Below, piece after piece: positions 1 to 8,309 of a DNA stretch of 64,000 nt; the first letter of the stretch is position 1, and each line of letters starts with the position of its first letter. Where the stretch lies: contig OZ245829.1 in the NCBI GenBank assembly GCA_965228625.1, positions 372,001 to 436,000 on the forward strand, written 5' to 3'. Source of the DNA: UBA2767 sp965228625 (GTDB lineage Bacteria; Pseudomonadota; Alphaproteobacteria; Rhizobiales; Methyloligellaceae). The position numbers were made by a program, and so were the translations under genes. The notes beneath the pieces were generated by a model. That model saw nothing but the letters and a program-made list of their open reading frames with translations. It ran no database searches and was not told where the DNA came from.

Positions 1-261
1 GCGCAGATCGCCGGCAAGAAGCTCGTCCAGAAGGACAACTGGGTGATCCTGTCGCCGGACGGCACGGTGCGCGGCGAGGGCCCGGCCAAGGGCACGATCT
101 CCGGCAACTGGACGTGGGAGGGCACCTATTACTGCCGCGAGATCACCGTCGACGGAACAAGCTTCCCCCGCGACTGCCAGACCGTCACCCTAAACGGTGA
201 CACCGTGAACTTCATCCACGAGAAGGGGAAGGGAATTACGATCTCTTGGCGGGTGGAGTGA
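1..261 (+). CDS. Small protein, 3' part only (5' end outside window)
   Basis: Reading frame 1 is open from the first base to a TGA at 259-261, giving 86 visible residues, so the gene starts upstream of the window. A GTG at 43 is an internal possible start, but the reading continues sensibly before it. The visible part is a beta-rich, charged domain with two cysteines (YYCREI and PRDCQTV) and a GNWTWEG turn. It resembles short exported proteins of alphaproteobacteria that are sometimes miscalled as dihydrodipicolinate reductase. That likeness is from memory and no function is assigned. Confidence 0.6.
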   Translation, partial: AQIAGKKLVQKDNWVILSPDGTVRGEGPAKGTISGNWTWEGTYYCREITVDGTSFPRDCQTVTLNGDTVNFIHEKGKGITISWRVE

Positions 262-289
262 GGCGGCGAAGTACTCGAAAACCCTTGCC

Positions 290-559
290 ATGCCCCTCCT
301 CAAGGCCCCCTTTGTGATCATGGACACGATCCTGGACGTCTTCGGTTACGCGACCGCGCGGGTGCTGCTGCCGATCGTAACCTTCGGCAAGGTCCGTGCC
401 GCGACCATCAGTGAAGATGATTACAAGTACAACTGGTTGGGCGCACGCCGTGAGGAAGACGGAACGATCCTGCTCGATTCACCAACGGCAGGCTGGGTCG
501 GGTACTTTTTCTGGCTCTTTGTCCTTGCTGTCGTATTGTGGGTGGTACGGGGGCTCTGA
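290..559 (+). CDS. Small membrane protein, unknown function
   Basis: 89 residues. One hydrophobic stretch lies near residues 9-32 (around VLLPIVTFG) and a clear C-terminal transmembrane helix near 69-87 (YFFWLFVLAVVLWVV). Between them is a charged loop (SEDDYKYNWLGARREEDG). It lies between the preceding small gene and the AbgT transporter on the same strand, 42 nt before the transporter start, so cotranscription is possible. I do not recognise the family. Confidence 0.6.
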   Translation: MPLLKAPFVIMDTILDVFGYATARVLLPIVTFGKVRAATISEDDYKYNWLGARREEDGTILLDSPTAGWVGYFFWLFVLAVVLWVVRGL

Positions 560-601
560 ACCGTATCGCCCAACTCATGCCTCCAAGGAGCCCGACGCCC
601 C

Positions 602-2152
602 ATGACGGAGACCACCACCTCCAAGGAGAACACGGGCTTCATCGGCGCGATCGAGCGCACCGGCAACCGCCTGCCCGATCCGGTGTTCATCTTCATCTGG
701 CTGATCGGGATCCTGATGGGCGTGTCCGTGGTGGCCTCGCTCGGCGGGCTCTCCGCCGTTCATCCCGTGACCAACGAACCGGTGAACGCCCAGAGCCTCT
801 TGTCAGCGGAGAACCTGCGCAACCTCCTCACCGACATGCCGAAGACGTTCACCCATTTCCACCCGCTCGGTTACACGCTCGTTGTGATGCTGGGGGCCGG
901 GGTCGCGGAGCGCACGGGATTTCTGGGCGCTGCCATGCGCGCGGGCGTCGCAGATGCGCCGAAGCTGCTGCTCACCCCCTTCGTCGTCGGCATCGGCATG
1001 ATCGGCAATCTGGCCGCCGACGCGGCCTATGTGGTGCTCATTCCTCTGGCCGGGGTCATCTTTGCCGCCGCCGGACGCCATCCGATAGTCGGCATCGCCG
1101 GGGCCTTTGCCGGCGTCTCCGGGGGCTTTTCGGCGAACCTGTTTCCGGGCCAACTCGACGCGCTGCTGTTCGGCATAACTGAAGCGGGGGCGGAAATCCT
1201 CGATCCGGAGTGGAACGCCAACATCGCCGGCAACTGGTATCTGCTCATGGCGCTGTTCTTCGTCTATCTCCCCGTCATCTGGTACATCACCGACCGGCAG
1301 CTTGAGCCGCGCCTCGGCAAATGGACCGGCGGGACCGTGGCCGATACGGACCAGCCCATTCAGGGGCCGCTCTCTGCCGAAGAGCGCAGCGGCCTCAAAT
1401 GGGGCCTTCTCACCATCCTCGGCGTCATTCTCCTGTGGGTGGTGCTCACAATCGGCCCGGGCACGCCGCTGATAGACGAAGAGGTACGGCCCGAGGCGCG
1501 CATGAACCCCTTCTACCAGTCCCTGGTCGCCGGGTTCTTTTTCATATTTCTGCTGGCGGGCTGGGTCTATGGCGCCAAGACCGGTGTCATCAAGAGCCAT
1601 CGCGATCTCGTCAAGCTGATGACGGCATCCATGGCCGAGATGGGCTACTATCTGGTGCTGGCCTTCGCCGCCGCGCATTTCGTGGTGATGTTCGTGTGGT
1701 CGAACCTGGGGCTCATCCTTGCCATCGACGGGGCGGAGTTCCTGCGCTGGACCAACATGCCGGGACCGCTGCTGCTTGCCGGCCTGACCATCCTTTCCGG
1801 CGTCATCAATCTGTTCGTGGGATCGGCCTCGGCCAAATGGGCGCTGCTCGCCCCGATCCTCGTGCCCATGCTGATGCTGCTCAACATCAGCCCGGAAACG
1901 GCGACGGCGGCTTACCGCATCGGCGACTCCGCCACCAATATCATCACCCCGCTGATGGTCTATTTCCCGCTGATCCTCATCTTCTGCCAGCGCTGGGACA
2001 AGGACTTCGGCATCGGCAGCCTGATGGCCGTGATGATCCCCTACTCGATCTGGCTGATGATCACCGGCATCGCCATCATCATCGGCTGGACCGCGCTCGA
2101 CCTGCCGCTCGGTCCGGGCGCCACAGTAAGTTTCACGCTGCAGGGGCAGTAG
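602..2152 (+). CDS. AbgT-family transporter (p-aminobenzoyl-glutamate type)
   Basis: 516 residues, the usual length for the AbgT family of proton-driven aminobenzoyl-glutamate or antimetabolite transporters in the inner membrane. It opens with the family-typical GFIGAIERTGNRLPDPVFIF segment and contains many hydrophobic helices. Conserved-looking parts include GNLAADAAYVVLIPLAG and, near the C-terminus, GSASAKWALLAPILVPML followed by GDSATNIITPLMVYFPL. An AAGGAG ribosome site lies ahead of the ATG. The actual substrate cannot be read from sequence. An M20 amidohydrolase of the AbgB kind lies further along (9372-10706) but is not adjacent. Confidence 0.92.
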   Translation: MTETTTSKENTGFIGAIERTGNRLPDPVFIFIWLIGILMGVSVVASLGGLSAVHPVTNEPVNAQSLLSAENLRNLLTDMPKTFTHFHPLGYTLVVMLGAGVAERTGFLGAAMRAGVADAPKLLLTPFVVGIGMIGNLAADAAYVVLIPLAGVIFAAAGRHPIVGIAGAFAGVSGGFSANLFPGQLDALLFGITEAGAEILDPEWNANIAGNWYLLMALFFVYLPVIWYITDRQLEPRLGKWTGGTVADTDQPIQGPLSAEERSGLKWGLLTILGVILLWVVLTIGPGTPLIDEEVRPEARMNPFYQSLVAGFFFIFLLAGWVYGAKTGVIKSHRDLVKLMTASMAEMGYYLVLAFAAAHFVVMFVWSNLGLILAIDGAEFLRWTNMPGPLLLAGLTILSGVINLFVGSASAKWALLAPILVPMLMLLNISPETATAAYRIGDSATNIITPLMVYFPLILIFCQRWDKDFGIGSLMAVMIPYSIWLMITGIAIIIGWTALDLPLGPGATVSFTLQGQ

Positions 2153-2191
2153 CGGCGAAGCGGACTTGTCCGGTTGCCATGGCTGACGCAC

Positions 2192-2217
2192 AAAAAAGGC
2201 CGCCCTTTCGGGCGGCC
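2192..2217 (-). terminator. Intrinsic terminator of the dipeptidase operon
   Basis: Perfect 8-bp stem GGCCGCCC/GGGCGGCC with a 4-nt loop. On the minus strand it is followed by six U residues. It lies about 180 nt past the minus-strand dipeptidase stop and 40 nt past the plus-strand AbgT stop, so the same hairpin may also help end the transporter transcript, although there is no U-run on the plus side. Confidence 0.8.
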
Positions 2218-2398
2218 TAGACGCGGGAGGATTGGGCTGGGAGGATGCCCGGTGGGGGACTTCCCGCGGAGTTTGCACTCGGTTTATCACCCTAATAGGT
2301 AGAAGCGCCGCGCGGGAATGAAAGTGACGAACGTCACACTTGAGGAAAAAAATCCGCGGAAGAACCTCAAAAAGCAGACGATATTGCCCGGAAACGCT

Positions 2399-3373
2399 TC
2401 ACTTGCCCCACACGTCGCGCAGGAAGCGGAACCAGTTGCGGCCCATCACCTTCTCGATTCGCTCCGTCGGCCACTTCCGCTTCTCCATGGCCTCGATCAT
2501 CGCCGGATATTTCGTCAGGTTCTCGAACCCGATCGCCGGCTTGCTCACGGTGCCCTTGCCCGGCACGCGCATGGCGTTGACGCCCTTGTCGCGGCGCAGC
2601 CAGTCGAACCAGTCGGCATCGTGACCCTGGGTGAAGTCGGTGCCGATGCCCATATTGTCCTCGCCGATGACGCCAATGACGTATTCCATCGCTTCGACGC
2701 AGTCCTCGAGCGTGGTGTCGTCGCCCTTGGGCATGAAACGCGGATAAGGCGCGAAGCCCACGAACCCGCCTTGTGCCACGATGAATTTGAGCTCGTCGTC
2801 GGACTTGTTGCGCGGGTAGTCGAGCAGTGCGGCCGGACTGCAATGGGTATACGCCACGGGCTGTTCGGAGATCTCGATGGTCTCGCGGCTGGTGACAGGC
2901 CCCACATGGGACAGGTCGATGAGGATCCGCAATTCGTTGAGTCTTGCAATCAGGTCGCGGCCGAAATCCGTGACGCCGCCGTCGCGCGTCTCCCAGCACC
3001 CGCTGCCCGCATAGTTCTGGTTGTTGTAGGTGAACTGCGCGATCCGGACGCCCAGTTCGTGAAACAGGGGCAGCAGGTCGATCCGGTCCTCGATGGCCGA
3101 GGTGTTCTGCCAGCCGAGGATGATGCCGACCTTGCCCTGTTCATGCGCCGACGCAATATCTTCGCCCGTGTAGACCTGCAGAATGAGATCGTCATTCTCC
3201 CTGAACCATGTCTTCCACTGGGCGATGTTCTCCATGGTGTCGCGGAATCCCTCCCACACCGAACAGGTGCAGTTGGCCGCCGTCAAACTACCGCGCTGCA
3301 TGTCGGCGAAGACCTCGCGGCTCCATTTCGAGATCACCAGCCCGTCGATGATCATCGGCCCCCCATTCGCCAT
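2399..3373 (-). CDS. Membrane-dipeptidase-like protein (peptidase M19 family), first metal motif absent
   Basis: 324 residues from the ATG at 3373, chosen because GGGGAGAAAGCC precedes it and it starts just after the stop of the upstream gene. M19 enzymes are di-zinc dipeptidases with a TIM-barrel fold. Later family motifs are present: LIDLSHVG, YTHCSPAALL and GIGTDFTQG. The N-terminal HxD zinc pair normally found after DG is replaced: residues 10-14 read DGLVI. The middle glutamate region reads GWQNTSAIED, also atypical. It may be a divergent subfamily with one metal or another activity. It forms a minus-strand operon with the MarR-GNAT gene 11 nt upstream. Confidence 0.85.
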   Translation of the reverse strand: MANGGPMIIDGLVISKWSREVFADMQRGSLTAANCTCSVWEGFRDTMENIAQWKTWFRENDDLILQVYTGEDIASAHEQGKVGIILGWQNTSAIEDRIDLLPLFHELGVRIAQFTYNNQNYAGSGCWETRDGGVTDFGRDLIARLNELRILIDLSHVGPVTSRETIEISEQPVAYTHCSPAALLDYPRNKSDDELKFIVAQGGFVGFAPYPRFMPKGDDTTLEDCVEAMEYVIGVIGEDNMGIGTDFTQGHDADWFDWLRRDKGVNAMRVPGKGTVSKPAIGFENLTKYPAMIEAMEKRKWPTERIEKVMGRNWFRFLRDVWGK

Positions 3374-3384
3374 GGCTTTCTCCC

Positions 3385-4341
3385 CTATGTGCGAGCCGGG
3401 CGCATAAAATGCTGCTCCAGCACCTCGGTGCCCCATTGGGTGCCGGGCTTTTCCTCAATCAGCATGAAGCCGGCGCGCTCATAGAGCCGGCGTGCCGTGT
3501 CGAGCCCCTTGAAGGTCCACAGGTGGGTCTCGGCAAAACCATACTGGTCGACGAATGCCATGGCGGCCGATATCAACATCTTGCCTGCCCCGGAGCCCCG
3601 CGCAGCCTCGTCGACGATGAACCAGCGCAAATTGGCCTGGCCTTCGTCCAGGTCGTCACCGTCGATGGAAATCGAACCGATCAGCTCATCCCCCCGGTGC
3701 GCCGACCAGACGCCGTTACATAGACGGTCGATACGTCCGAGAAACCCGGCCATTTCCGCCGCGACCTTGCGCTCGAAGAACGGGCCAAAGCCATGATGCC
3801 TGGAGTAGAACCGGGCATGCATCTCGGTCACGCGCCCGAGCAGTGCCGGCGTGTAGCCTTCCACAAGTTCAACCTTCTCATCTTGCGCGCGTGCTCCGCT
3901 AGCCCCGCGCGCTTTCAGGGCGTCCGCATAGGCCGACAACCCCTCGCTGATTGCGCCGCGTGCATCCGACGGGAGGGCGCCGAGGGCCGTGCGTACCTGG
4001 TTGCGTCCGAACGCCTCGATCTGACGGAACATGCGTCTCCCCTCGCCCGTCAGATAGAGATCTTGCTGGCGGGCGTCCGCGCGAGATGCCTCGGAGCGGA
4101 CCAGACCGCGCTGGATGAGGCTTTTGACCATCCGGCTGACGGTCGACTTCTCCAACCGCAATGCCTGGGCAAGGTCCCTGGCGTTTACTGCAGGGCGGGC
4201 GCCGATCTCGATGACGGCATGCACGCCTGAAGCGGAAAGGTCCGTATCTGCAAGGTGGGCGTTCATGAACCCAAGTTCGCGAACGATGGTGCGGGACGCG
4301 GAACGAATGGCGTCCACTTCGGATGTCGGGATCTGCTGCAT
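3385..4341 (-). CDS. MarR-GNAT fusion: winged-helix regulator with acetyltransferase domain
   Basis: 318 residues from the ATG at 4341; an alternative in-frame ATG at 4359 lies inside the operator. Residues about 1-145 are a MarR winged helix (HAVIEIGARPAVNARDLAQALRLEKSTVSRMVKSL). Residues about 170-310 are a GNAT acetyltransferase with the acetyl-CoA loop region (RWFIVDEAARGSGAGKMLISAAM) and FAETHLWTFKGLDTARRLYERAGF. This two-domain layout is a known family. Its own promoter carries a near-perfect palindrome directly upstream, so autoregulation together with the following dipeptidase gene is likely. Confidence 0.9.
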   Translation of the reverse strand: MQQIPTSEVDAIRSASRTIVRELGFMNAHLADTDLSASGVHAVIEIGARPAVNARDLAQALRLEKSTVSRMVKSLIQRGLVRSEASRADARQQDLYLTGEGRRMFRQIEAFGRNQVRTALGALPSDARGAISEGLSAYADALKARGASGARAQDEKVELVEGYTPALLGRVTEMHARFYSRHHGFGPFFERKVAAEMAGFLGRIDRLCNGVWSAHRGDELIGSISIDGDDLDEGQANLRWFIVDEAARGSGAGKMLISAAMAFVDQYGFAETHLWTFKGLDTARRLYERAGFMLIEEKPGTQWGTEVLEQHFMRPART

Positions 4342-4343
4342 AA

Positions 4344-4362
4344 TAGTTGTATGATACAACTA
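4344..4362 (-). promoter_or_regulatory. MarR-type operator palindrome
   Basis: TAGTTGTATGATACAACTA is a perfect inverted repeat with 9-bp arms around one central base. It ends 2 nt before the ATG of the MarR-GNAT gene, where it would cover the ribosome site or transcription start. Length and position fit a MarR dimer site; binding by the adjacent regulator is inferred. Confidence 0.7.
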
Positions 4363-4399
4363 AATATCAGTGACTGTCTATCGCAACAACAATCCGCGT

Positions 4400-5257
4400 T
4401 TAGCTCACCGTTTCGGTAAAGGCTGCAGCGAAGGCCTGCACCTCCGGCGGCTTGCCGGCGGTGAGACCGAAAAGGTAGTTCTTCATCTCCGGCAACGGCG
4501 GCAGCCCGGCGCTGACATCTCTCAGCTCCTGCCCGAGGTTTTCCACGGGAAGGACGGAGAGTGCGAGCCCCGACTTGACGGCGCATTCAAGTCCCGCCCG
4601 GCTCGGGCTCTCATAGGCCCGGCGGTACGCGATGCCGTGCTCCTCGAGCCCGGCGATCGCCGCATCGCGATAAATGCACTCCGGACCGAACAGCGCCAGG
4701 GGAAGCGGCGTCACGTCCGTGACGTCCGTCTGATGCGCACCGACCCAGACGAGCGGCGTCGTCTTGACCAGCCGCCCGCCGCTCCGGCCGCAGCGCTGTG
4801 TCACAAAGGCGAGATCCGCGTCACCCCCTTCCAGGGCCTCGAGCGCACCCCGGCTCTGCATGCACAACAACTCGATCTCGATGAGGGGATGATCGAGCGC
4901 GAACCGTTCAAGCACCGCTGGCACGAAACAGATGGCCATGTCCGTCGTCGCCAGTCTGACCCGGCCCGATACGCCGTCATGACCGAGTTCGGCCAGTGTC
5001 TCGTCCGTCAGGCGCAGAACGCGCCGCGCATAACGCAAGGCGATCTCGCCGTCGCGTGTCAGTTTGACCTTGCGGTTGGTGCGGTCGAACAGCCGCACCT
5101 GCATGATGTCCTCGAGCCGCTTGATCTGCATGCTGACTGCCGACTGCACGCAGTTGAGTTTCTCCGCAGCCCTTGTGAAGTGTCGCGTCTCCGCCACGAC
5201 CGTGAGCGTGCGCAGAAGTGAGGTGTCGATTTCCTGGATTGCGTCTTTCATCACCAT
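4400..5257 (-). CDS. LysR-family transcriptional regulator
   Basis: 285 residues from the ATG at 5257 (a second ATG at 5251 is equally possible; the open frame extends further upstream without looking like coding sequence). N-terminal helix-turn-helix: LRTLTVVAETRHFTRAAEKLNCVQSAVSMQIKRLEDIM, then LFDRTNRKVKLTRDGE. A substrate-binding domain follows. It is divergent from an MFS transporter 102 bp away, the classic LysR arrangement, so the transporter is its likely target. Confidence 0.9.
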   Translation of the reverse strand: MVMKDAIQEIDTSLLRTLTVVAETRHFTRAAEKLNCVQSAVSMQIKRLEDIMQVRLFDRTNRKVKLTRDGEIALRYARRVLRLTDETLAELGHDGVSGRVRLATTDMAICFVPAVLERFALDHPLIEIELLCMQSRGALEALEGGDADLAFVTQRCGRSGGRLVKTTPLVWVGAHQTDVTDVTPLPLALFGPECIYRDAAIAGLEEHGIAYRRAYESPSRAGLECAVKSGLALSVLPVENLGQELRDVSAGLPPLPEMKNYLFGLTAGKPPEVQAFAAAFTETVS

Positions 5258-5359
5258 TGCAAATGCATTTATCAATATAATTCGTTTTAGTGATAACTGC
5301 GCCCTCCGTATCCTGCAAGGCGGAACCATCAGAGTCCCTCTCAGGAGACCCCCCGGCAC
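5258..5359. promoter_or_regulatory. Divergent promoter region between LysR and MFS genes
   Basis: This 102-bp AT-rich interval holds a perfect 10-bp palindrome AAATGCATTT (5261-5270) and an inverted repeat TTATCA (5269-5274) / TGATAA (5291-5296) with a 16-bp spacer. Spaced dyads like these suit LysR tetramer binding between divergent genes. No assured -35/-10 pair was picked. Confidence 0.5.
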
Positions 5360-6550
5360 ATGACCCGCCCCCTTCTTCTGCTTCTCGGCTGCGCCGGCAT
5401 GGTGCTCGGCATCTCCCTTGGCTTTCGCCAGGCACTCGGACTGTTTCTGACGCCGATCACGGCCGAGGCCGGCGTGGGCCGCGAGACCTTCGCCCTCGGT
5501 ATGGGGCTCATGAACCTGGTCTGGGGGCTGGGCGCCCCTTTTGCCGGCGCCCTCACCGACCGCCACGGCGCAGGGTGGGTCACCGTGGCCGGCGCCGTGC
5601 TTTATGCGGCAGGTCTTGCGGTTCTCACCATCTCCGGGGATGGCGGACAGATGATTGCAGGCGGTGTGCTGGTCGGGTTGGGGCTCAGCGCCACCGGTTT
5701 CACCGTGGTGCTGGGAACCGTTGGCCGTGTCGTTCCCGAAGCCCAACGAAGCGCGGCGCTTGGGCTCGTCGCTGCCGGCGGTTCCATCGGCCAGTTCATG
5801 GCGCTGCCTTACACCTACACTCTGATAGCTGGTTTCGGCTGGTCCTTTGCGCTGCTGGCGCTTGCCGCATCGGCGCTCATCATGGCGCCGCTCGCCTATG
5901 GTCTCGCGGAAAAGCCAGCTCCAACGCCGAGCGCATCGCAGGCAAGTATGGGCTCAGCCTTCCGCGAGGCACTCGGCGTCCCGAGCTACTGGCTGCTCAA
6001 TGCAGGGTTTTTCGTGTGCGGCTTTCACCTGGCGTTCATCGGCTTTCACCTGCCGGCCTTCCTGCAGGATGAAGGCTTCGGGTCGGGGCTTGCGACGGCC
6101 GCCCTTTCGGTCGTCGGCCTCGCCAATATCATTGGAAGCTACGGCTTCGGCGTGCTTGGTGGACACTATTTGAAGAAGAACCTGCTGAGCCTGCTCTATC
6201 TCGCGCGCGCTGCCGCGATCCTGTTGTTCATCGTTTTTCCCATCACCGAGGTCTCCGTCCTCCTGTTCAGTGCCGCGATGGGATTCCTGTGGCTCGGAAC
6301 CGTGCCGCTCACCAGCGGGCTGGTCGCCGAGATGTTCGGCACCCGCTACATGGCGATGCTGTTCGGGATCGTCTTCCTGGGCCACCAGTTCGGCGGCTTC
6401 CTCGGGGCGTGGCTCGGCGGCGCGGCTTTCGACACGTTCGGAACCTACGACGTCATGTGGTGGATCAGCATTGCCCTTGGCATCATCTCGGCCTTGTTGC
6501 ACTGGCCGATCGCCGAACGCCGGGCGGGGGGCGCCGTGGCGACATCATAG
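5360..6550 (+). CDS. Major facilitator superfamily transporter
   Basis: 396 residues with about 12 hydrophobic segments. The loop 2-3 signature reads GAPFAGALTDRHGAGWV, and helix 4 GTVGRVVPEAQRSAALGLVAAGGSIG matches monocarboxylate/oxalate-type MFS carriers. The C-terminal half has FGTRYMAMLFGIVFLGHQFGGFLGAWLGG, also typical of this subgroup. Substrate unknown. It is transcribed divergently from the LysR gene and converges on the next gene with a 10-nt gap. Confidence 0.9.
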   Translation: MTRPLLLLLGCAGMVLGISLGFRQALGLFLTPITAEAGVGRETFALGMGLMNLVWGLGAPFAGALTDRHGAGWVTVAGAVLYAAGLAVLTISGDGGQMIAGGVLVGLGLSATGFTVVLGTVGRVVPEAQRSAALGLVAAGGSIGQFMALPYTYTLIAGFGWSFALLALAASALIMAPLAYGLAEKPAPTPSASQASMGSAFREALGVPSYWLLNAGFFVCGFHLAFIGFHLPAFLQDEGFGSGLATAALSVVGLANIIGSYGFGVLGGHYLKKNLLSLLYLARAAAILLFIVFPITEVSVLLFSAAMGFLWLGTVPLTSGLVAEMFGTRYMAMLFGIVFLGHQFGGFLGAWLGGAAFDTFGTYDVMWWISIALGIISALLHWPIAERRAGGAVATS

Positions 6551-6560
6551 TCCTGTCCCC

Positions 6561-6983
6561 TCAGGCATCCTCTTCCGGCACCTCGTCGCAGCCGATCATC
6601 CACTTGACGCCGAAACGGTCTGTCAGCGTGCCGAAGCCCTTGCTCCAGAACGTCGGGGCGTAGGGCATCTGGATTTCACCGCCGTCGGCCAGCGTATCGA
6701 ATGCGGCCTTGCCCGCGTCAACGTTGGGAAAGCTCACCATCACCGACGCACCGGCCATGGGCGGGCTGTCCCTCATTACGTTGTCCGACGCCATCAGATA
6801 ACCGTCGCCGATCTTGATGCGCGCATGCATGATCCAGTCCTTGCGGTCCTCCGGCACCTCGAAGTCCGGCGGCATGTCGGACGCCAGCATCTTCTCCACG
6901 GTTTCGCCGCCGAAAATCGCGACATAGGATTCTATGGCCTCGGCGCATTCGCCGTTGAAGAACAGATAAGGTGTCGGGGTCAT
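6561..6983 (-). CDS. VOC-fold PhnB-like protein
   Basis: 140 residues from the ATG at 6983, which has GGGAGAGCT upstream; a longer open frame to 7043 lacks support. It starts TPTPYLFFNGECAEAIESYVAIFGG and carries DWIMHARIKIGDGYLMASDN and the C-terminal FGVKWMIGCDE, the pattern of the glyoxalase/PhnB (3-demethylubiquinone methyltransferase-like) fold. Members are metal-binding or metal-free beta-alpha-beta repeats, usually of unknown reaction. Confidence 0.88.
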   Translation of the reverse strand: MTPTPYLFFNGECAEAIESYVAIFGGETVEKMLASDMPPDFEVPEDRKDWIMHARIKIGDGYLMASDNVMRDSPPMAGASVMVSFPNVDAGKAAFDTLADGGEIQMPYAPTFWSKGFGTLTDRFGVKWMIGCDEVPEEDA

Positions 6984-7140
6984 TGTCAGCTCTCCCATCC
7001 TCGAAAGACTTGAAAAACGGAAAGAAGCCACGGACCACGGCAAAATGACACCAGTGTGTCATCATGCCGACCACAGTTGCGCTCTTGCAATGCCAAGTGT
7101 AATCGCCATCATCGCCGCAGCAGACAGTCAGGAAATGCAA

Positions 7141-7515
7141 ATGACTCCCAAAGACGTGGTCGGGGCGTGGATCGAGGCCTTCAACGCGGCGGACATCGAC
7201 ACCCTGGCGAAACTCTACGCGCCTCACGCGGTCAACGACCAGGTGGTTTTCCCGGAACCGCTGCGCGGACGCGAGGCGATCCGCAAGATGTTCGAGATCG
7301 AGTTCGGCCGGGCGCGCATGACGTGCATCGAGGAACGCCTCTACGAATGCGGAGACACGGCCATTCTGCAGTGGCGCGATCCGGTCGGGTTACGCGGATG
7401 CGGCTTTTTCCAGGTCAGGGACGGCCGGATCGTTCACCAGAAGGGCTACTTCGATCAGCTCTCCTTCTTCCGGCTTCAGGGCATTCCCGTCCCCGAGAGC
7501 TATCTGGACACATGA
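7141..7515 (+). CDS. SnoaL/NTF2-like protein
   Basis: 124 residues from the ATG at 7141, with AGGAAA at a proper distance; the ATG at 7135 is too close to it. The N-terminus DVVGAWIEAFNAADIDTLAKLYAPHAVNDQVV and later LRGREAIRKMFEIEF are typical of the NTF2/SnoaL cone fold. Such proteins are small cyclases, isomerases or ligand-binders, and nothing shows which. Confidence 0.85.
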   Translation: MTPKDVVGAWIEAFNAADIDTLAKLYAPHAVNDQVVFPEPLRGREAIRKMFEIEFGRARMTCIEERLYECGDTAILQWRDPVGLRGCGFFQVRDGRIVHQKGYFDQLSFFRLQGIPVPESYLDT

Positions 7516-7563
7516 CCAACAAGGCGAAAGCGGACATATCAGGCGATTTCCGCAGGCCTTCGT

Positions 7564-7593
7564 TTGACAATTTTCCGCGCAGCGCCCATACAC
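7564..7593 (+). promoter_or_regulatory. Candidate promoter for the cold-shock gene
   Basis: A perfect -35 TTGACA at 7564-7569 is followed 17 bp on by a weak -10, CATACA. It would give a leader of about 150 nt before the cold-shock gene, which is normal for cspA-type messages. The weak -10 keeps the call tentative. Confidence 0.4.
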
Positions 7594-7749
7594 GCGTATT
7601 CGGAATTGCACTCTGCCTTGCTGCACCGGCCGCTGTGAGCATAAAGACCATAGCCGGCCACTCTCAAGACATCGTCAACTTCGGATCGGCACTCGCGCGA
7701 TGGTCGTGGCGGGCGCCACACACTATCTTTCAAACTTCAGGAGTTCACG

Positions 7750-7959
7750 ATGGCTACTGGCACTGTCAAATTCTTCAACGCACAACGCGGATACGGCTTT
7801 ATCGAGCCGGATGACGGCGGCAAGGACGTTTTCGTCCATGTGACCGCTGTCGAGAAAGCCGGCATACCGCCGCTGGAGGAAGGTCAGAAGATCTCTTACG
7901 AGGTCGAGGCCGACGAACGCTCAGGCAAGTCCTCCGCCGTAAACCTCGCGCAAGCCTGA
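7750..7959 (+). CDS. Cold-shock protein, CspA family
   Basis: 69 residues forming one cold-shock domain. The RNP1 motif reads KFFNAQRGYGFIEPDD and RNP2 DVFVHVTAV, both intact. It begins MATGTVKFFN and ends with the usual SGKSSAVNLAQ. A ribosome site (CAGGAG) lies 6 nt before the ATG. It is followed by rpsU and a fatty-acid desaturase on the same strand, suggesting a low-temperature response block. Confidence 0.95.
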   Translation: MATGTVKFFNAQRGYGFIEPDDGGKDVFVHVTAVEKAGIPPLEEGQKISYEVEADERSGKSSAVNLAQA

Positions 7960-7970
7960 CGCTGCAGTAT

Positions 7971-7989
7971 GGCGCCGGCCACCGGCGCC
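7971..7989 (+). terminator. Hairpin after the cold-shock gene
   Basis: Perfect 8-bp stem GGCGCCGG/CCGGCGCC with a 3-nt loop, 11 nt after the stop. There is no U-run after it, so it may be a processing or partial-termination hairpin rather than a full terminator. Confidence 0.4.
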
Positions 7990-8057
7990 AACATATATGC
8001 GCGGCAGGACACCCGTCCTCCCGCGCTCCGTTCCGCCTACCCGATAGGAGAAAGCAC

Positions 8058-8291
8058 CTGCGAGTTCTCGTCCGTGACAACAATGTCGAACAGGCCCTTC
8101 GGGTCCTGAAAAAGAAACTTCAGCGCGAAGGTGTGTTCCGCGAAATGAAGCGCCGCCGCGCCTATGAAAAACCATCCGAACGGCGCGCACGCGAAGCCTC
8201 GGAAGCAATCCGGCGCGCCAAGAAGCTGGCGCGCAAGCAGGCGCAGCGCGAGGCCGGCGTTACCCGGTCCCGCGGCCGGGGCAGCCGCTAA
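8058..8291 (+). CDS. rpsU: 30S ribosomal protein bS21, apparent CTG start
   Basis: 77 residues. The reading from CTG at 8058 gives RVLVRDNNVEQALRVLKKKL, then FREMKRRRAYEKPSERRARE and a basic tail, unmistakable bS21. An ideal AGGAG (8046-8050) lies 7 nt before the CTG. No ATG, GTG or TTG occurs in this frame upstream as far as 7986, and the next start codon inside (GTG, codon 25) would remove a third of the protein. So either CTG is used or the base is a sequence error. Alphaproteobacterial rpsU is commonly next to a cold-shock gene, as here. Confidence 0.93.
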   Translation: MRVLVRDNNVEQALRVLKKKLQREGVFREMKRRRAYEKPSERRAREASEAIRRAKKLARKQAQREAGVTRSRGRGSR

Positions 8292-8309
8292 AGCGCGGCA
8301 GCATCACAG

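Noticed and set aside
803..2290. 495-codon minus-strand frame across the AbgT gene
   Set aside because: It is a high-GC shadow of the transporter with no membrane or family pattern; composition is Arg/Glu/His-rich as expected for an antisense frame.
2318..3484. 388-codon plus-strand frame
   Set aside because: Antisense to the dipeptidase gene, which has clear motifs and a ribosome site.
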